From positions 19,132 through 83,131 of the forward strand of contig CAJTTH010000001.1 of assembly GCA_910579125.1 (NCBI GenBank): DNA of 64,000 nucleotides, in the 5' to 3' direction. Positions 8,922 to 17,226 of this stretch are shown here, in pieces. Numbering within the stretch: the first letter of the stretch is position 1; every line of letters starts with the position of its first letter. The DNA is from an uncultured Oscillospiraceae bacterium. GTDB taxonomy: Bacteria; Bacillota; Clostridia; Oscillospirales; Ruminococcaceae. The position numbers and the translations under genes were made by a program. The notes under the pieces were generated by a model that was not told the origin of the DNA, made no database searches, and saw nothing but the letters and a program-made list of their open reading frames with translations.

Positions 8922-9167
8922 ATGGACAAGGAAACGGTCAAGGGCAGGCTTACAAAGGTGTTCCGCAATGTGTTTGACGACGACGCAATCGAGCTTACGG
9001 ACAGCACAACCGCGGACGACATCGAGGCGTGGGACAGTCTGGAGCACATCACTCTGATATCGGCGGTCGAAAAGGAATTCAAAATGCGCTTTACCATGAA
9101 AGAGGTCAGCGGAATGAAGAACGTCGGCGAGATGATGAACATAATCGCCGAACGCGCAAAGAATTAA
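8922..9167 (+). CDS. Acyl carrier protein of the surface-acylation operon
   Basis: 81 acidic residues with the four-helix ACP pattern and the phosphopantetheine attachment motif DSLEHI, serine at residue 39. It directly follows the FkbH-like gene, with the ATG one base after that stop, so the two are translationally coupled. A GTG at 8910 could also be used but lacks a good ribosome binding site. By analogy with DltC or FkbJ it should carry the activated group as a thioester to the membrane acyltransferase. It is unlikely to be the fatty-acid ACP, because no fab genes lie nearby. A bidirectional terminator follows. Confidence 0.88.
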   Translation: MDKETVKGRLTKVFRNVFDDDAIELTDSTTADDIEAWDSLEHITLISAVEKEFKMRFTMKEVSGMKNVGEMMNIIAERAKN

Positions 9168-9201
9168 TCAGACCGTTCTGCGGAACGGAAGACGCAAACA
9201 A

Positions 9202-9237
9202 ACCGCGGCAACTATCTGCCGCGGTTTATTTTTATTT
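9202..9237. terminator. Terminator between the convergent ACP and kinase genes
   Basis: ACCGCGGCA at 9202-9210 pairs perfectly with TGCCGCGGT at 9217-9225, followed by a T-rich tail. The kinase stop codon lies in the tail, so the hairpin may serve both strands. Confidence 0.85.
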
Positions 9238-11805
9238 CTCGATGAATTTTTTCAGCAGCCCTGCGACCGTGTTCACGTCAATCGGCTTTGCGGTGTGCGC
9301 GTTCATTCCCGCGTCAAGGCACTTCTTGACGTCCTCCGAGAACGCGTCCGCCGTCATTGCGATTATCGGGATATTCTTGTCGGGGTGCGAGCTTGAGCGT
9401 ATAGCCACAGACGCTTCATAGCCCGACATAACCGGCATTCGTATATCCATAAGGATAGCCTTGTAATAACCCGGCTTGCTCTTTTCCAGCATATCAACGC
9501 ATATCTGACCGTTCTCCGCGTGGTCGATGTCAAGTCCTATCTCGGACAGCAGCTCGTTCGCGATCTCCCAGTTAAGCTCGTTGTCCTCGGCAAGCAGTAT
9601 CTTCACGTTGTCAAACCTTACATCATCGGCGGGACGTTCCGCTATATTTTCCGCGTCGGCAGCCGACGGCGCGTCGCCGTTTACAAACTGTTTCAGCCCG
9701 TAGAACAGCGTAGAAGTAAACAGCGGCTTGGAAATAAATCCCGAAACGCCTGCTTCGCGCGCGGCGCTTTCTATATCCGACCAATCATAAGCGGATATAA
9801 GTAAGATAGGAATATCGTCGCCAAGCCTTTCCCTGATTTGACGGGCGGTCTCGATACCGTCAATGCCGGGCAGTTTCCAGTCAAGCAGAATTATTTGGTA
9901 CGGATTTCCGCTTTCTTGAGATGCAGTGACCTTTTTTACGGCGGTTTCACCGTCAAACGCCCACTCAGCGTTAATTCCGATCCTATTCAGCGAATCCACC
10001 GTTCCGTTGCAGATAAGCTCATCGTCATCAACCACCAACATCCGCCAGCTTGGGAGTATCATTTCCTCCTCGCGCAGCTCAGCCCTTTCCAGATCAAGCG
10101 AAACGGAGAAGCAAGTGCCCTTGTTAAGTTCACTCTCCACACTGATAGTGCCGCCCATAGCGTCGACAATGTATTTTGCTATCGCCATTCCAAGCCCCGT
10201 ACCCTCGGTCTTGTGTACGCGCTTGTTGTCCTCGCGGGAAAACGCCTCGAATATCTTTTTCTTGAACTCATCGTTCATACCGATGCCCGAGTCCTTTACC
10301 TCGAGATTTACCTGCGTGAAGTTGTCGCCCTTTTCAGACGGCTTCTCATAAAGCATGACCTCGATAGATCCGCCCTCGGGAGTGAATTTGATCGCGTTCG
10401 ACAACAAATTGAGAATAATCTGATTTAAACGCACACTGTCGCAGTAAACGTTTTCACAATCTATATTGTTGATAAACACGTCAAACTTCTGTTTCTTTGC
10501 TTTGACCTGCGGCTGAACTATGCCGACGATCGCTTCCATTATCTCCCTCAGCGAGATTTCCGACATTGAAAGCGTCATTTTGCCGCTTTCGATTTTTGAC
10601 ATATCAAGAATGTCATTGATAAGTCCCAGTAAATGCTTGCTCGAAAGCGTTATCTTGGAGAGACAGTTTTCCACCTGCTGCCTGTTGTCGATGTTTGCTG
10701 TTGCGATAGCCGTCATACCGACGATAGCGTTCATGGGTGTACGGATATCGTGTGACATATTCGACAAAAACTCGCTTTTGGCTTTATTGGCGTGCTCCGC
10801 CTCCTCGCGTGCTTCATCGAGAAGCTTCATCTGCTTGCGGGTCATTCTGAAATATATAAGGAATATCAGGACAAACAAGCCGAGATTAGCCGCGATACAC
10901 AGCATAAACAGCGACAAGCGGTGTTCCTCAAGCTCGTTCATCACGGAATTAAGCTCGCCATACGGCATAACAGTCACAAGATACCACTCTGAATGAGCGA
11001 GCGGCGTACAGTATACATGACTGCGCTCATTTTCCAGCGGCATAACGTTTGAGAAGTCCTCGCGCCTTTCCATTGCCTTATGCAGACCGTCGATAAACTC
11101 CTCTGCGCCGGGATCATTATGCTCTTTAAATGTCGAACGTATCCTGTCAAAATAATCGTTATCTGCAATATCGTTGCTTTTTATAATGAAACTACCGTCG
11201 CGGCGGATAATATGCGAATACGTTAAGGTATCATTGTCGTCAAGCCCCAGTACATCATTTATATATTGCGCGGGAAATCCGGCAACCAGCGCGAGACTCC
11301 GCTTACCGTTCTTCATAGGATATGCAGCGGGAATGCCAAGCATAACTATCTTGCTCTCGCTGTCGGAATGCGCGATGGCAATCTTTTTGTTGCCGTTCTT
11401 CAGCGATTTTAGAAACGACGTGGTATCCTCAAGCTCCACTGCGTTTCCGTATATCATGTCGAAATTGCCGTCCTCGTCAAAAAACGCGAGATAGTCATAG
11501 CTGCGCAAACTTCCCTCGTGTGTAAGCACGTCGAGAAGTTTCTTTCCGTAAACCGCCTCCTCGGGCGGATTTCCGTCGACTATTGTTCTCAGCTGGTTTA
11601 TTCGCAAATTTATCGTTGTCTCGAAGTGCTTTGTAATCCTCTCGCTCATGCCGTTCATATAGATCGTTCCGACATTATTTATGACGCGATCCGTCTCGCT
11701 TCCCATTGTAGTGACGAGGTAAGAAAACGATCCGACAATCACGATTATCAGCAAGATCAGACTTGCAAGCAGAAACCTTGCCGTTTTTTTCTTTGTATTA
11801 CTCAA
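9232..11805 (-). CDS. Hybrid sensor histidine kinase with two receiver domains
   Basis: 857 residues. Two membrane segments (about 10-32 and 293-318) flank an extracytoplasmic sensor region of Cache type. A HisKA domain follows with the phospho-accepting histidine in NMSHDIRTP (His352), then an ATPase domain with the DSGIGM and GTGLGMAIAK boxes, and two receiver domains (LLDWKLPG and LMDIRMPV carry the phospho-acceptor aspartates). There is no HPt domain in the protein; a free HPt gene lies directly upstream, so signal must pass to it. The start is TTG 11805, 5 bases after GAGGTGAG; no ATG fits. It is the third gene of the unit starting with the HD-GYP regulator. The ligand is unknown. Confidence 0.92.
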   Translation of the reverse strand: MSNTKKKTARFLLASLILLIIVIVGSFSYLVTTMGSETDRVINNVGTIYMNGMSERITKHFETTINLRINQLRTIVDGNPPEEAVYGKKLLDVLTHEGSLRSYDYLAFFDEDGNFDMIYGNAVELEDTTSFLKSLKNGNKKIAIAHSDSESKIVMLGIPAAYPMKNGKRSLALVAGFPAQYINDVLGLDDNDTLTYSHIIRRDGSFIIKSNDIADNDYFDRIRSTFKEHNDPGAEEFIDGLHKAMERREDFSNVMPLENERSHVYCTPLAHSEWYLVTVMPYGELNSVMNELEEHRLSLFMLCIAANLGLFVLIFLIYFRMTRKQMKLLDEAREEAEHANKAKSEFLSNMSHDIRTPMNAIVGMTAIATANIDNRQQVENCLSKITLSSKHLLGLINDILDMSKIESGKMTLSMSEISLREIMEAIVGIVQPQVKAKKQKFDVFINNIDCENVYCDSVRLNQIILNLLSNAIKFTPEGGSIEVMLYEKPSEKGDNFTQVNLEVKDSGIGMNDEFKKKIFEAFSREDNKRVHKTEGTGLGMAIAKYIVDAMGGTISVESELNKGTCFSVSLDLERAELREEEMILPSWRMLVVDDDELICNGTVDSLNRIGINAEWAFDGETAVKKVTASQESGNPYQIILLDWKLPGIDGIETARQIRERLGDDIPILLISAYDWSDIESAAREAGVSGFISKPLFTSTLFYGLKQFVNGDAPSAADAENIAERPADDVRFDNVKILLAEDNELNWEIANELLSEIGLDIDHAENGQICVDMLEKSKPGYYKAILMDIRMPVMSGYEASVAIRSSSHPDKNIPIIAMTADAFSEDVKKCLDAGMNAHTAKPIDVNTVAGLLKKFIEK

Positions 11806-11827
11806 ATCAACTCACCTCAAAAGAAAC

Positions 11828-12181
11828 CTACTCGTCAAGCTGAGCCAATGCGTCAACAATAAAATCCCGGTCTGCGCGAACAACCTTAAGAAGCTCGGCG
11901 GCATTATCCGCAACAGTGTTCCGCAGCGCCTCGGTAAGCTCGGCTGACGAAGCGTGCAGCTTATCCAGTCCGAGATTGGCGCACAGTCCTTTCAGCGTAT
12001 GCGCCGCCCTGAACGCGGTCTCATAGTCTCCGTTCTCAAACGCCGCAATAAGATCATCTGTTGTCTTATCATTTTTAAATTTTCTGACAAACTTTCCGAG
12101 CATTTTCTCGGAATTACCCATTCTCGTAAGCACCGCGTTGTAATCGGAGCCGATGGTATTATAAAAGGCTTCTAATGTCAT
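11828..12181 (-). CDS. Free-standing HPt phosphotransfer protein
   Basis: 117 residues, all helical, with the HPt motif AAHTLKG; the phosphorylated histidine is residue 61. It should shuttle phosphate between the receiver domains of the hybrid kinase downstream and the receiver of the HD-GYP protein upstream. The ATG at 12181 lies 23 bases inside the end of the HD-GYP gene and has GGGG upstream, which indicates translational coupling. No DNA-binding or output domain is present. Its position between the two partner genes strongly supports a dedicated three-protein phosphorelay. Confidence 0.9.
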   Translation of the reverse strand: MTLEAFYNTIGSDYNAVLTRMGNSEKMLGKFVRKFKNDKTTDDLIAAFENGDYETAFRAAHTLKGLCANLGLDKLHASSAELTEALRNTVADNAAELLKVVRADRDFIVDALAQLDE

Positions 12182-13796
12182 TGTTGTTTTCCCCTTTCAT
12201 CAATCCGTAGCCGTTTTCGTATGGAACGAGCTTGCCGATAACTCCCGTGTATCGCTGCGGCTCCTCGAGAGTCCACGTTGTGCGGCACACAAGCTTGTAT
12301 GTATTGCAGTGCGTGTCAGTGGGATAGCGGCGGTGTTCCTCGGCGGTATTTGTTATCCTGAGCGTCTGCACGGGCTTATCCTCGCCCGGCTTTACGGTAA
12401 TAAGCTGATGTACATAGAACTGCACAATAGGCTGCTCGGCGGACATTGAGCGCAGCTTCGCCGAAAAGTCGGAAAGCGTTTTCTTGCCGAATACGGTGCA
12501 CATAGTCTCGTTGTGCACGGGATCGATCACTGTCTCCTCCACACCGATAGTCTCCGCGCCGTTCGGGGAAAGCGTAAGCATATTGGACGCAGCGTTGTAT
12601 TCAAACGAGTAGCCGCCCGTAATGCTCTCAAAGAAACGGCTCTTCATCTTCTCGTATTCAAGCAGATGAAGCAGTCTGTCAGAAGAGAACATCGCGTCGT
12701 TTTTCAGCAGCTCGTGCGCGAATTCCTTTATCTCGTCCTCGCCGCGGAAATTAGCACCGCCGCCCTCCTTGACAAGACGCATTTCCTCGGCACAGCTTCT
12801 TAAACAATTTATAAGCAGCGGGTTGAATTGTCCGCATTCGCCGTTGGAAATCATTTCGATAGCGGTGTCGTGCGAGAACGCTTTCTTATAGCATCTGTCG
12901 GCGGTGAGCGCATCGTAAACGTCCGCAAGCGACACGGCCTGCGCCGCTATCGGAATATCGTCGCCCTTTAAGCCGTCGGGGTAGCCTCGTCCGTCCCAGC
13001 GCTCGTGGTGCCACCGCGCGATCGAATACGCTAGTTTAACGATTGGCTCGTCGCGGTAGAACGGCAGCTCGGACAGCATCTGCGAGCCGACTGCGGAGTG
13101 CGACTTCATTATCGCAAACTCCTCGTCGGTAAGTCTGCCGGGCTTGTTCAGTATCTCGTCGGGTATAGAAATTTTTCCTATATCGTGCAGTGCGGAAACG
13201 TTGGAGATAAGCGAAATATCCGTTTCCGTAAGCTTATATTTATCGGTTATTTTTATCAGCCCTTTGAGAAGTATCTCGGTGTAGCTCTGCACGTTGATGA
13301 CGTGCATACCGCATTCACCGTTGCGGAACTCGACGGTATGTGCGAGTATCTCGATCATCACGCGGGAATTTTTTTCCTTTTCGTAAAACTGATCCGCGAC
13401 AAGCCCTGCGAGTTTTTTCTGCTTGGCATACAGAGATGTGATGTTTCGGCAGCGCTTTTTTACGATGACCGCGTCGAACGGTCTGTGTATAAACTCCATA
13501 ACGCCCAAGTCGTAAGCCTTATGCATAAATTCTACGGAATCCTCTGAGCTTATCATAATGACGGGCGTATCCGCAAGCCAACCGTTCTTATTCATAATGT
13601 CAAGAACTTCCAGACCGTTCATTTCAGGCATTACCATATCCAGCAGCACAAGCGATATCTCCGTAGTGTGCCCGTTCAGGAATGTGACCGCCTCGTTTCC
13701 GTTTGCCGCCTCAAATATCTCGTATTCATCGGCAAGCATATCCGTGAGAATCTCACGATTCATCTCAGAATCGTCAACAATAAGTATTTTTTCCAT
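12159..13796 (-). CDS. Response regulator with HD-GYP phosphodiesterase domain (RpfG-like)
   Basis: 545 residues from ATG 13796. An N-terminal receiver domain (ILIVDDSEMN; phospho-acceptor in LLDMVMPEMNG) is followed by an HD-GYP domain with ALHDIGKISIP and the downstream HHERWDGRGYP box. A C-terminal region of about 150 residues resembles a PAS-like fold and is unassigned. HD-GYP enzymes hydrolyse cyclic di-GMP (some act on other cyclic dinucleotides), so the relay probably adjusts a second messenger. An upstream in-frame GTG at 13829 would add 11 residues before the receiver domain and was rejected. This is the first gene of the minus-strand unit with the HPt and hybrid kinase. Confidence 0.9.
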   Translation of the reverse strand: MEKILIVDDSEMNREILTDMLADEYEIFEAANGNEAVTFLNGHTTEISLVLLDMVMPEMNGLEVLDIMNKNGWLADTPVIMISSEDSVEFMHKAYDLGVMEFIHRPFDAVIVKKRCRNITSLYAKQKKLAGLVADQFYEKEKNSRVMIEILAHTVEFRNGECGMHVINVQSYTEILLKGLIKITDKYKLTETDISLISNVSALHDIGKISIPDEILNKPGRLTDEEFAIMKSHSAVGSQMLSELPFYRDEPIVKLAYSIARWHHERWDGRGYPDGLKGDDIPIAAQAVSLADVYDALTADRCYKKAFSHDTAIEMISNGECGQFNPLLINCLRSCAEEMRLVKEGGGANFRGEDEIKEFAHELLKNDAMFSSDRLLHLLEYEKMKSRFFESITGGYSFEYNAASNMLTLSPNGAETIGVEETVIDPVHNETMCTVFGKKTLSDFSAKLRSMSAEQPIVQFYVHQLITVKPGEDKPVQTLRITNTAEEHRRYPTDTHCNTYKLVCRTTWTLEEPQRYTGVIGKLVPYENGYGLMKGENNNDIRSLL

Positions 13797-13959
13797 TACC
13801 CAAAAAAGGAAAAGCGGACTATAATACACTTTTTGGGAAATTTCCGTTCATCTCGCTGTCCGCTCTCCTGCGCCCCCCTTTCATTTACTTTACAATTACT
13901 TTAATTATATCATAAATCTGTCGATTTGTCAACCGAAAAAAACAAATTAAGCTGTGTTT

Positions 13960-14874
13960 TCAAATAACAAGATCTTTCGGGAGTTTGTCGAGAGTGATCA
14001 CTCTCGGATCGTTGTAGATCTCCGCAAGAACGCGCTTGTCGTTGTTCAGAATGAAGTCTGTGTGCCATACCATAAACCACGCCCACATCGCGCCGTCGTT
14101 CACAAAATTGTCGATCGGCGGAACATTTCCGCACTCATGGAACGCCATTGGCTTGTGCGCTACCTTTTTCAGCAGTTCAAACGCGCTCTTATGTGTGCTG
14201 TTGTTGTATGTATCGGAGCCGATTATATCGCAGTATTCGTCGCCGGGATACCAACCGTCCGCAACATAATCCGCGTAGCCGAGCACCCAGATAAGATTAT
14301 TCAGCTTGTATTTATTGGTGAATTTATCGTACATCATGCGCCACAGCCGCACAAAGTTCTCCGCGCCGCCTTTTCCCCACCAGAACCACTGTCCGTCAAA
14401 TTCGTGAAACGGTCTCCACAGCACGGTGACACCCGCGTCACGCAGCTCCGCGAGCGCTCTCGCCGCCCTGTCCCAGCTTGTCATCAAGGTGTCGTTCTCG
14501 TCCGTGCCATCGGTGAACAGACGTGCGAAATCGGGGTTATCCGACTTGGACTCGGGATAATCGCTTATGGCAACTCCCGTATGCCAGCAGATAGTTACCA
14601 GACCGCCGCGTTTCGTCCACTCTATCGAACGTCCGACAACGCCGTCAAAGTCGTTTGCCTTAAAATCCAGTCCTCTCATAGCAGGCAGCTTACCCGTGAC
14701 CTCTTTTATGTAATCCGTTTCATACTCGGGCGAACCTCTCCAGACAGACTCCTGCTGAGCGGAGATGACATTCTTGCCGAAATTATCGCAGATATACGCG
14801 AATATCCTTTTTGTGCGGTTGTCGGAATCGGGATTTGAAAGAGAATATCCGCCGACGCTGTTTGTATTCATCAT
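13960..14874 (-). CDS. Glycoside hydrolase family 26 (beta-mannanase-like), apparently cytosolic
   Basis: 304 residues from ATG 14874, preceded by GGAAAGG. The GH26 signature WRPFHEFDGQWFWWG contains the proposed acid/base Glu158, and the MAFHECGN segment the nucleophile Glu247. The family hydrolyses beta-1,4-mannans and some related glucans. No signal peptide or anchor is visible, so the enzyme should act on imported oligosaccharides, or the true N-terminus is missed; the upstream frame to 14946 shows no signal either. It is divergent from a WYL regulator, with its own strong promoter embedded in a palindrome, so substrate-responsive repression is plausible. No transporter genes lie next to it. 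Confidence 0.88.
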   Translation of the reverse strand: MMNTNSVGGYSLSNPDSDNRTKRIFAYICDNFGKNVISAQQESVWRGSPEYETDYIKEVTGKLPAMRGLDFKANDFDGVVGRSIEWTKRGGLVTICWHTGVAISDYPESKSDNPDFARLFTDGTDENDTLMTSWDRAARALAELRDAGVTVLWRPFHEFDGQWFWWGKGGAENFVRLWRMMYDKFTNKYKLNNLIWVLGYADYVADGWYPGDEYCDIIGSDTYNNSTHKSAFELLKKVAHKPMAFHECGNVPPIDNFVNDGAMWAWFMVWHTDFILNNDKRVLAEIYNDPRVITLDKLPKDLVI

Positions 14875-14917
14875 AATTTTTAACCTTTCCTTTGTATTTT
14901 CCGATACGGCTATTGAT

Positions 14918-14946
14918 ATTATAAATTGACAAATCGGTTTTGTCAA
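14918..14946 (-). promoter_or_regulatory. Sigma-A promoter of the GH26 gene
   Basis: On the minus strand, TTGACA (14946-14941) and TATAAT (14923-14918) are 17 bases apart. The -35 box is one end of a palindrome. Confidence 0.85.
14926..14946. promoter_or_regulatory. Palindromic operator overlapping the GH26 -35 box
   Basis: TTGACAAA (14926-14933), TCGGT, TTTGTCAA (14939-14946): a perfect 8-base inverted repeat. It covers the GH26 -35 box and most of the spacer, so a bound dimer would block transcription. A single half-site TTGACAAA recurs at 15022 over the -35 box of the divergent WYL gene. Confidence 0.6.
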
Positions 14947-15021
14947 TCCCGATTTTCCTTTTTCACCTGAATTTCACCGATATTTTGTAAAACGCACTTT
15001 GCCGAACGCTTGGATAAATTA

Positions 15022-15050
15022 TTGACAAACGCCGTGCAATGCTCTATAAT
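15022..15050 (+). promoter_or_regulatory. Sigma-A promoter of the WYL regulator
   Basis: TTGACA at 15022-15027 and TATAAT at 15045-15050, spacer 17 bases: a full consensus promoter. Confidence 0.9.
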
Positions 15051-15073
15051 ATAAAGGAAAAGGGGGCGTTTAT

Positions 15074-16069
15074 ATGTCCGAAAGCAGCACAAAGCAGCGG
15101 CTGAAAATTCTGTATCTCTACAAAATTTTATGGGAGAACACCGACGAGGAACACGAGCTTACAATGCCGCAGATAATTGACAAGCTGAACGAATACGGTA
15201 TCACGGCGGCGCGAAAGGCGCTGTATGAGGATATCGAAGCGCTGAGGGAGTTCGGCGCGGATATATACTCAAGGCGCGGCAACAACGCGGGTTACAGTCT
15301 GCTGAACCGCGAATTTGAGCTGCCCGAGCTTAAGCTGCTCGCGGATGCGGTCACGTCCTCGCGGTTCTTCACCGAGAAAAAGGCGCGTGCTCTGCTCGAA
15401 AAGCTCGGGACGCTTTGCAGCGGCTATGAAGCGGAGCAGCTTATCCGCAAGGTGTACGTCGCCGACCGCGACGCGTCCGAAAACGAGCGTATTTATCTCA
15501 ATATCGACGCTATCCACAGAGCAGTTTCCGAGAAGAAAAAGATTTCGTTCGGGTACTTCGACTATGATATTAACAAGCGCAAAAAGTACCGCGACGGTAT
15601 TCGCGTCTGCTCGCCGTATGCGCTCACATGGAACGACGAGCGGTATTACATGATCGCGTATTACGAAAAATATAAGGGCATTTCGCATTTCCGCGTGGAC
15701 AAAATGGAGAACGTAAAGCTGCTTTCCGATCCCGCGTTCAGAATGCCCAAGGATTTCAGGCTCTCGGAATATCTGAAATCGACGTTTTCAATGTTCAGCG
15801 GCACGGAGCAGACGGTGAAGCTGAAATTTCACATATCGCTCATCAACGCGGTGATCGACCGTTTCGGGCGCGGCGTAAAGCTGATGCGCGACGGCGGGGA
15901 ACATTTCACCGTCGAGGTGAAAGCGCGCACCGATCAGCCGGCGGCATTTTTCGGGTGGCTGTTCCAATTCGGCTCAAAGGCGAAAATTATCGCTCCCGCC
16001 GCGCTTAAGGAAGAATACTCCGCAATGCTGCGCGAGGTGCTGGACAACGAAAAGGAGGACGACAAATGA
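15074..16069 (+). CDS. WYL-domain transcriptional regulator (YafY/DeoR type)
   Basis: 331 residues: an N-terminal winged helix-turn-helix (about 8-75), a WYL domain (about 145-225, including the SPYALTWNDERYYMIAYY region) and a C-terminal WCX-like region. WYL proteins act as repressors or activators that sense a small molecule or nucleic acid through the WYL pocket. The ATG at 15074 follows AAAGGGGGCG. It is divergent from the GH26 gene, and the half-site TTGACAAA at its own -35 matches both arms of the palindrome over the GH26 promoter; regulation of GH26 and itself is a reasonable inference. Its stop overlaps the ATG of a decayed methyltransferase fragment. Confidence 0.88.
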   Translation: MSESSTKQRLKILYLYKILWENTDEEHELTMPQIIDKLNEYGITAARKALYEDIEALREFGADIYSRRGNNAGYSLLNREFELPELKLLADAVTSSRFFTEKKARALLEKLGTLCSGYEAEQLIRKVYVADRDASENERIYLNIDAIHRAVSEKKKISFGYFDYDINKRKKYRDGIRVCSPYALTWNDERYYMIAYYEKYKGISHFRVDKMENVKLLSDPAFRMPKDFRLSEYLKSTFSMFSGTEQTVKLKFHISLINAVIDRFGRGVKLMRDGGEHFTVEVKARTDQPAAFFGWLFQFGSKAKIIAPAALKEEYSAMLREVLDNEKEDDK

Positions 16070-16334
16070 CTGCGCGAAATAATCGACGGTATCGGACGCT
16101 CCAAGGTCGACGAAAAGCGCGGTTTGCCGTGTACATATTGGTCTATCTCGAAGATCGGACGCGAAACCGAGGGCTGCGGCTGCATTATCCGCAAGCTGTT
16201 TCACGTAGAGTACGAACGTCTTAGGATGCTGCCCGACGGATACACCGACTGTATTTCAAATGCTCAACGTAACGAGTGTCTCGGGAACGGCAGATGTCAT
16301 TGCACACATTTTTCATTTTCTGAAAAATGGTTGA
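16066..16334 (+). pseudogene. Frameshifted C-terminal fragment of a C5-cytosine DNA methyltransferase
   Basis: An ATG at 16066 overlaps the WYL stop and has a perfect AAAGGAGG (16051-16058), but its frame is lost at once. From 16070 another frame reads LREIIDGIGRS and later RKLFHVEYERL, LPDGYTDCIS and LGNG, the conserved end of phage-type cytosine methyltransferases (RKLTPVEYERL...LPDGYT...LGNGW). Near 16290 a second shift leads to ADVIAHIFHFLKNG and a stop at 16332-16334, again the expected family ending. The catalytic PCQ motif region is absent. I read it as the remnant of a mobile-element gene with two frameshifts. It sits beside other mobile scars. Confidence 0.65.
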
Positions 16335-16450
16335 AATTGCGCAATATTCACAAAGATGAAAAAATTCAACATTATAGGGATTTTATTGCCGATTTTCCGA
16401 CATTTTTGCTTTCTGTATTTGGCTTAACAGTGCTGTTTTGAGTATAAAAA

Positions 16451-16487
16451 AGCCGCCGGATTTATGCTTTTCGGCGGCTCTTTTTTT
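16451..16487 (+). terminator. Rho-independent terminator after the WYL unit
   Basis: AGCCGCCG (16451-16458) pairs perfectly with CGGCGGCT (16472-16479), then seven T residues. Confidence 0.88.
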
Positions 16488-16550
16488 GTATTATGCTTGT
16501 CAGTTTTTTCTGTTTTGCTTGTCAGACAACAATGTGAGCCAAGTAGCTTT

Positions 16551-16612
16551 GACGCAGAAAGCGGTAAAATTTGCTGCAAGACAAGCGTTGAGCGGCTATT
16601 GGTACAGGCTCA
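16551..16612. repeat. Dispersed repeat, partial copy (family 1)
   Basis: This 62-base segment aligns with 43611-43672, differing at about five positions. The shared core contains a GCGG(T/C)AAAATTTGC(T/C)GC hairpin and the end GGCTATTGGTRCAGG. The left inverted end present in the second copy is missing here, so this copy is truncated. The bases from 16613 to 16806 hold nothing I can support. Confidence 0.75.
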
Positions 16613-16806
16613 TAGCGCAGACGCGGATTATGTCGCAAACACAGTTCGAAAAACTATGAATGAACGTTCTGTAACCGCGACGCTCGTTATGCATAGCAAA
16701 TGCGGCTTGCATACGTTTCCGCAGCATATCTCGGGACGGCCGCAGGCTTAACGCCTTGCTGTTCGAAAAAGGTATACGTATATGACAATGCGTGTATCGT
16801 AGCGTT

Positions 16807-17028
16807 TTATTCGCCGTTTCGGTTTGCGCCGTTTTCCTTCTCCTTGCGCTCGCGTTCGAGACCGTCCTCAATAATTTCCCGCGCAAGGTCGAGTATTCGG
16901 CGCTCTTGCTCGCTGCGCCCCGTAATCACAAACTCCTCAGGCAAGAACTCCGTGCCGTCGGGGTGGATGTTCGTGATTTTTCGTCTGCATACCGTTCCGT
17001 CGTCCAATGTTATTTCTCTTATCGGCAT
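16807..17028 (-). CDS. Small hypothetical protein beside the recombinase
   Basis: 73 residues from ATG 17028 with GGAG eight bases upstream. The N-terminal half is beta-rich (IREITLDDGTVCRRKI), the C-terminal half is a highly charged helix rich in Glu, Arg and Lys. There is no membrane segment. I do not recognise the family. It is transcribed away from the serine recombinase and lies between two repeat elements, so it may belong to the same remnant mobile element; it could also be a spurious frame, but the ribosome binding site and composition favour a real gene. Confidence 0.55.
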   Translation of the reverse strand: MPIREITLDDGTVCRRKITNIHPDGTEFLPEEFVITGRSEQERRILDLAREIIEDGLERERKEKENGANRNGE

Positions 17029-17114
17029 AAAATCAACTCCATGTTATATTGTATGATCGCGGTGGTTGTACAGTTGTCAACCGTTTATCCCGCTTACGGC
17101 TATCTTTGGAGATA

Positions 17115-17181
17115 TAAGGCAGCATCGCACAATTACCGCAGTTCGCGCTTTGCCGTTCGACAATAATTGTGCGGTGCTGCC
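17115..17181. repeat. Short MITE-like inverted-repeat element (family 2)
   Basis: TAAGGCAGCATCGCACAATTA at the left and TAATTGTGCGGTGCTGCC at the right form an 18-base terminal inverted repeat with one mismatch, about 67 bases end to end. The left arm and its continuation (GTTCGCGCTTTG) resemble repeats at 29363-29406 and the ends of the element at 31707-31884. Confidence 0.75.
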
Positions 17182-17226
17182 ATAAAAAGGATAGGCAGAA
17201 ACATATAATTCAGCGAGGTGATACAA

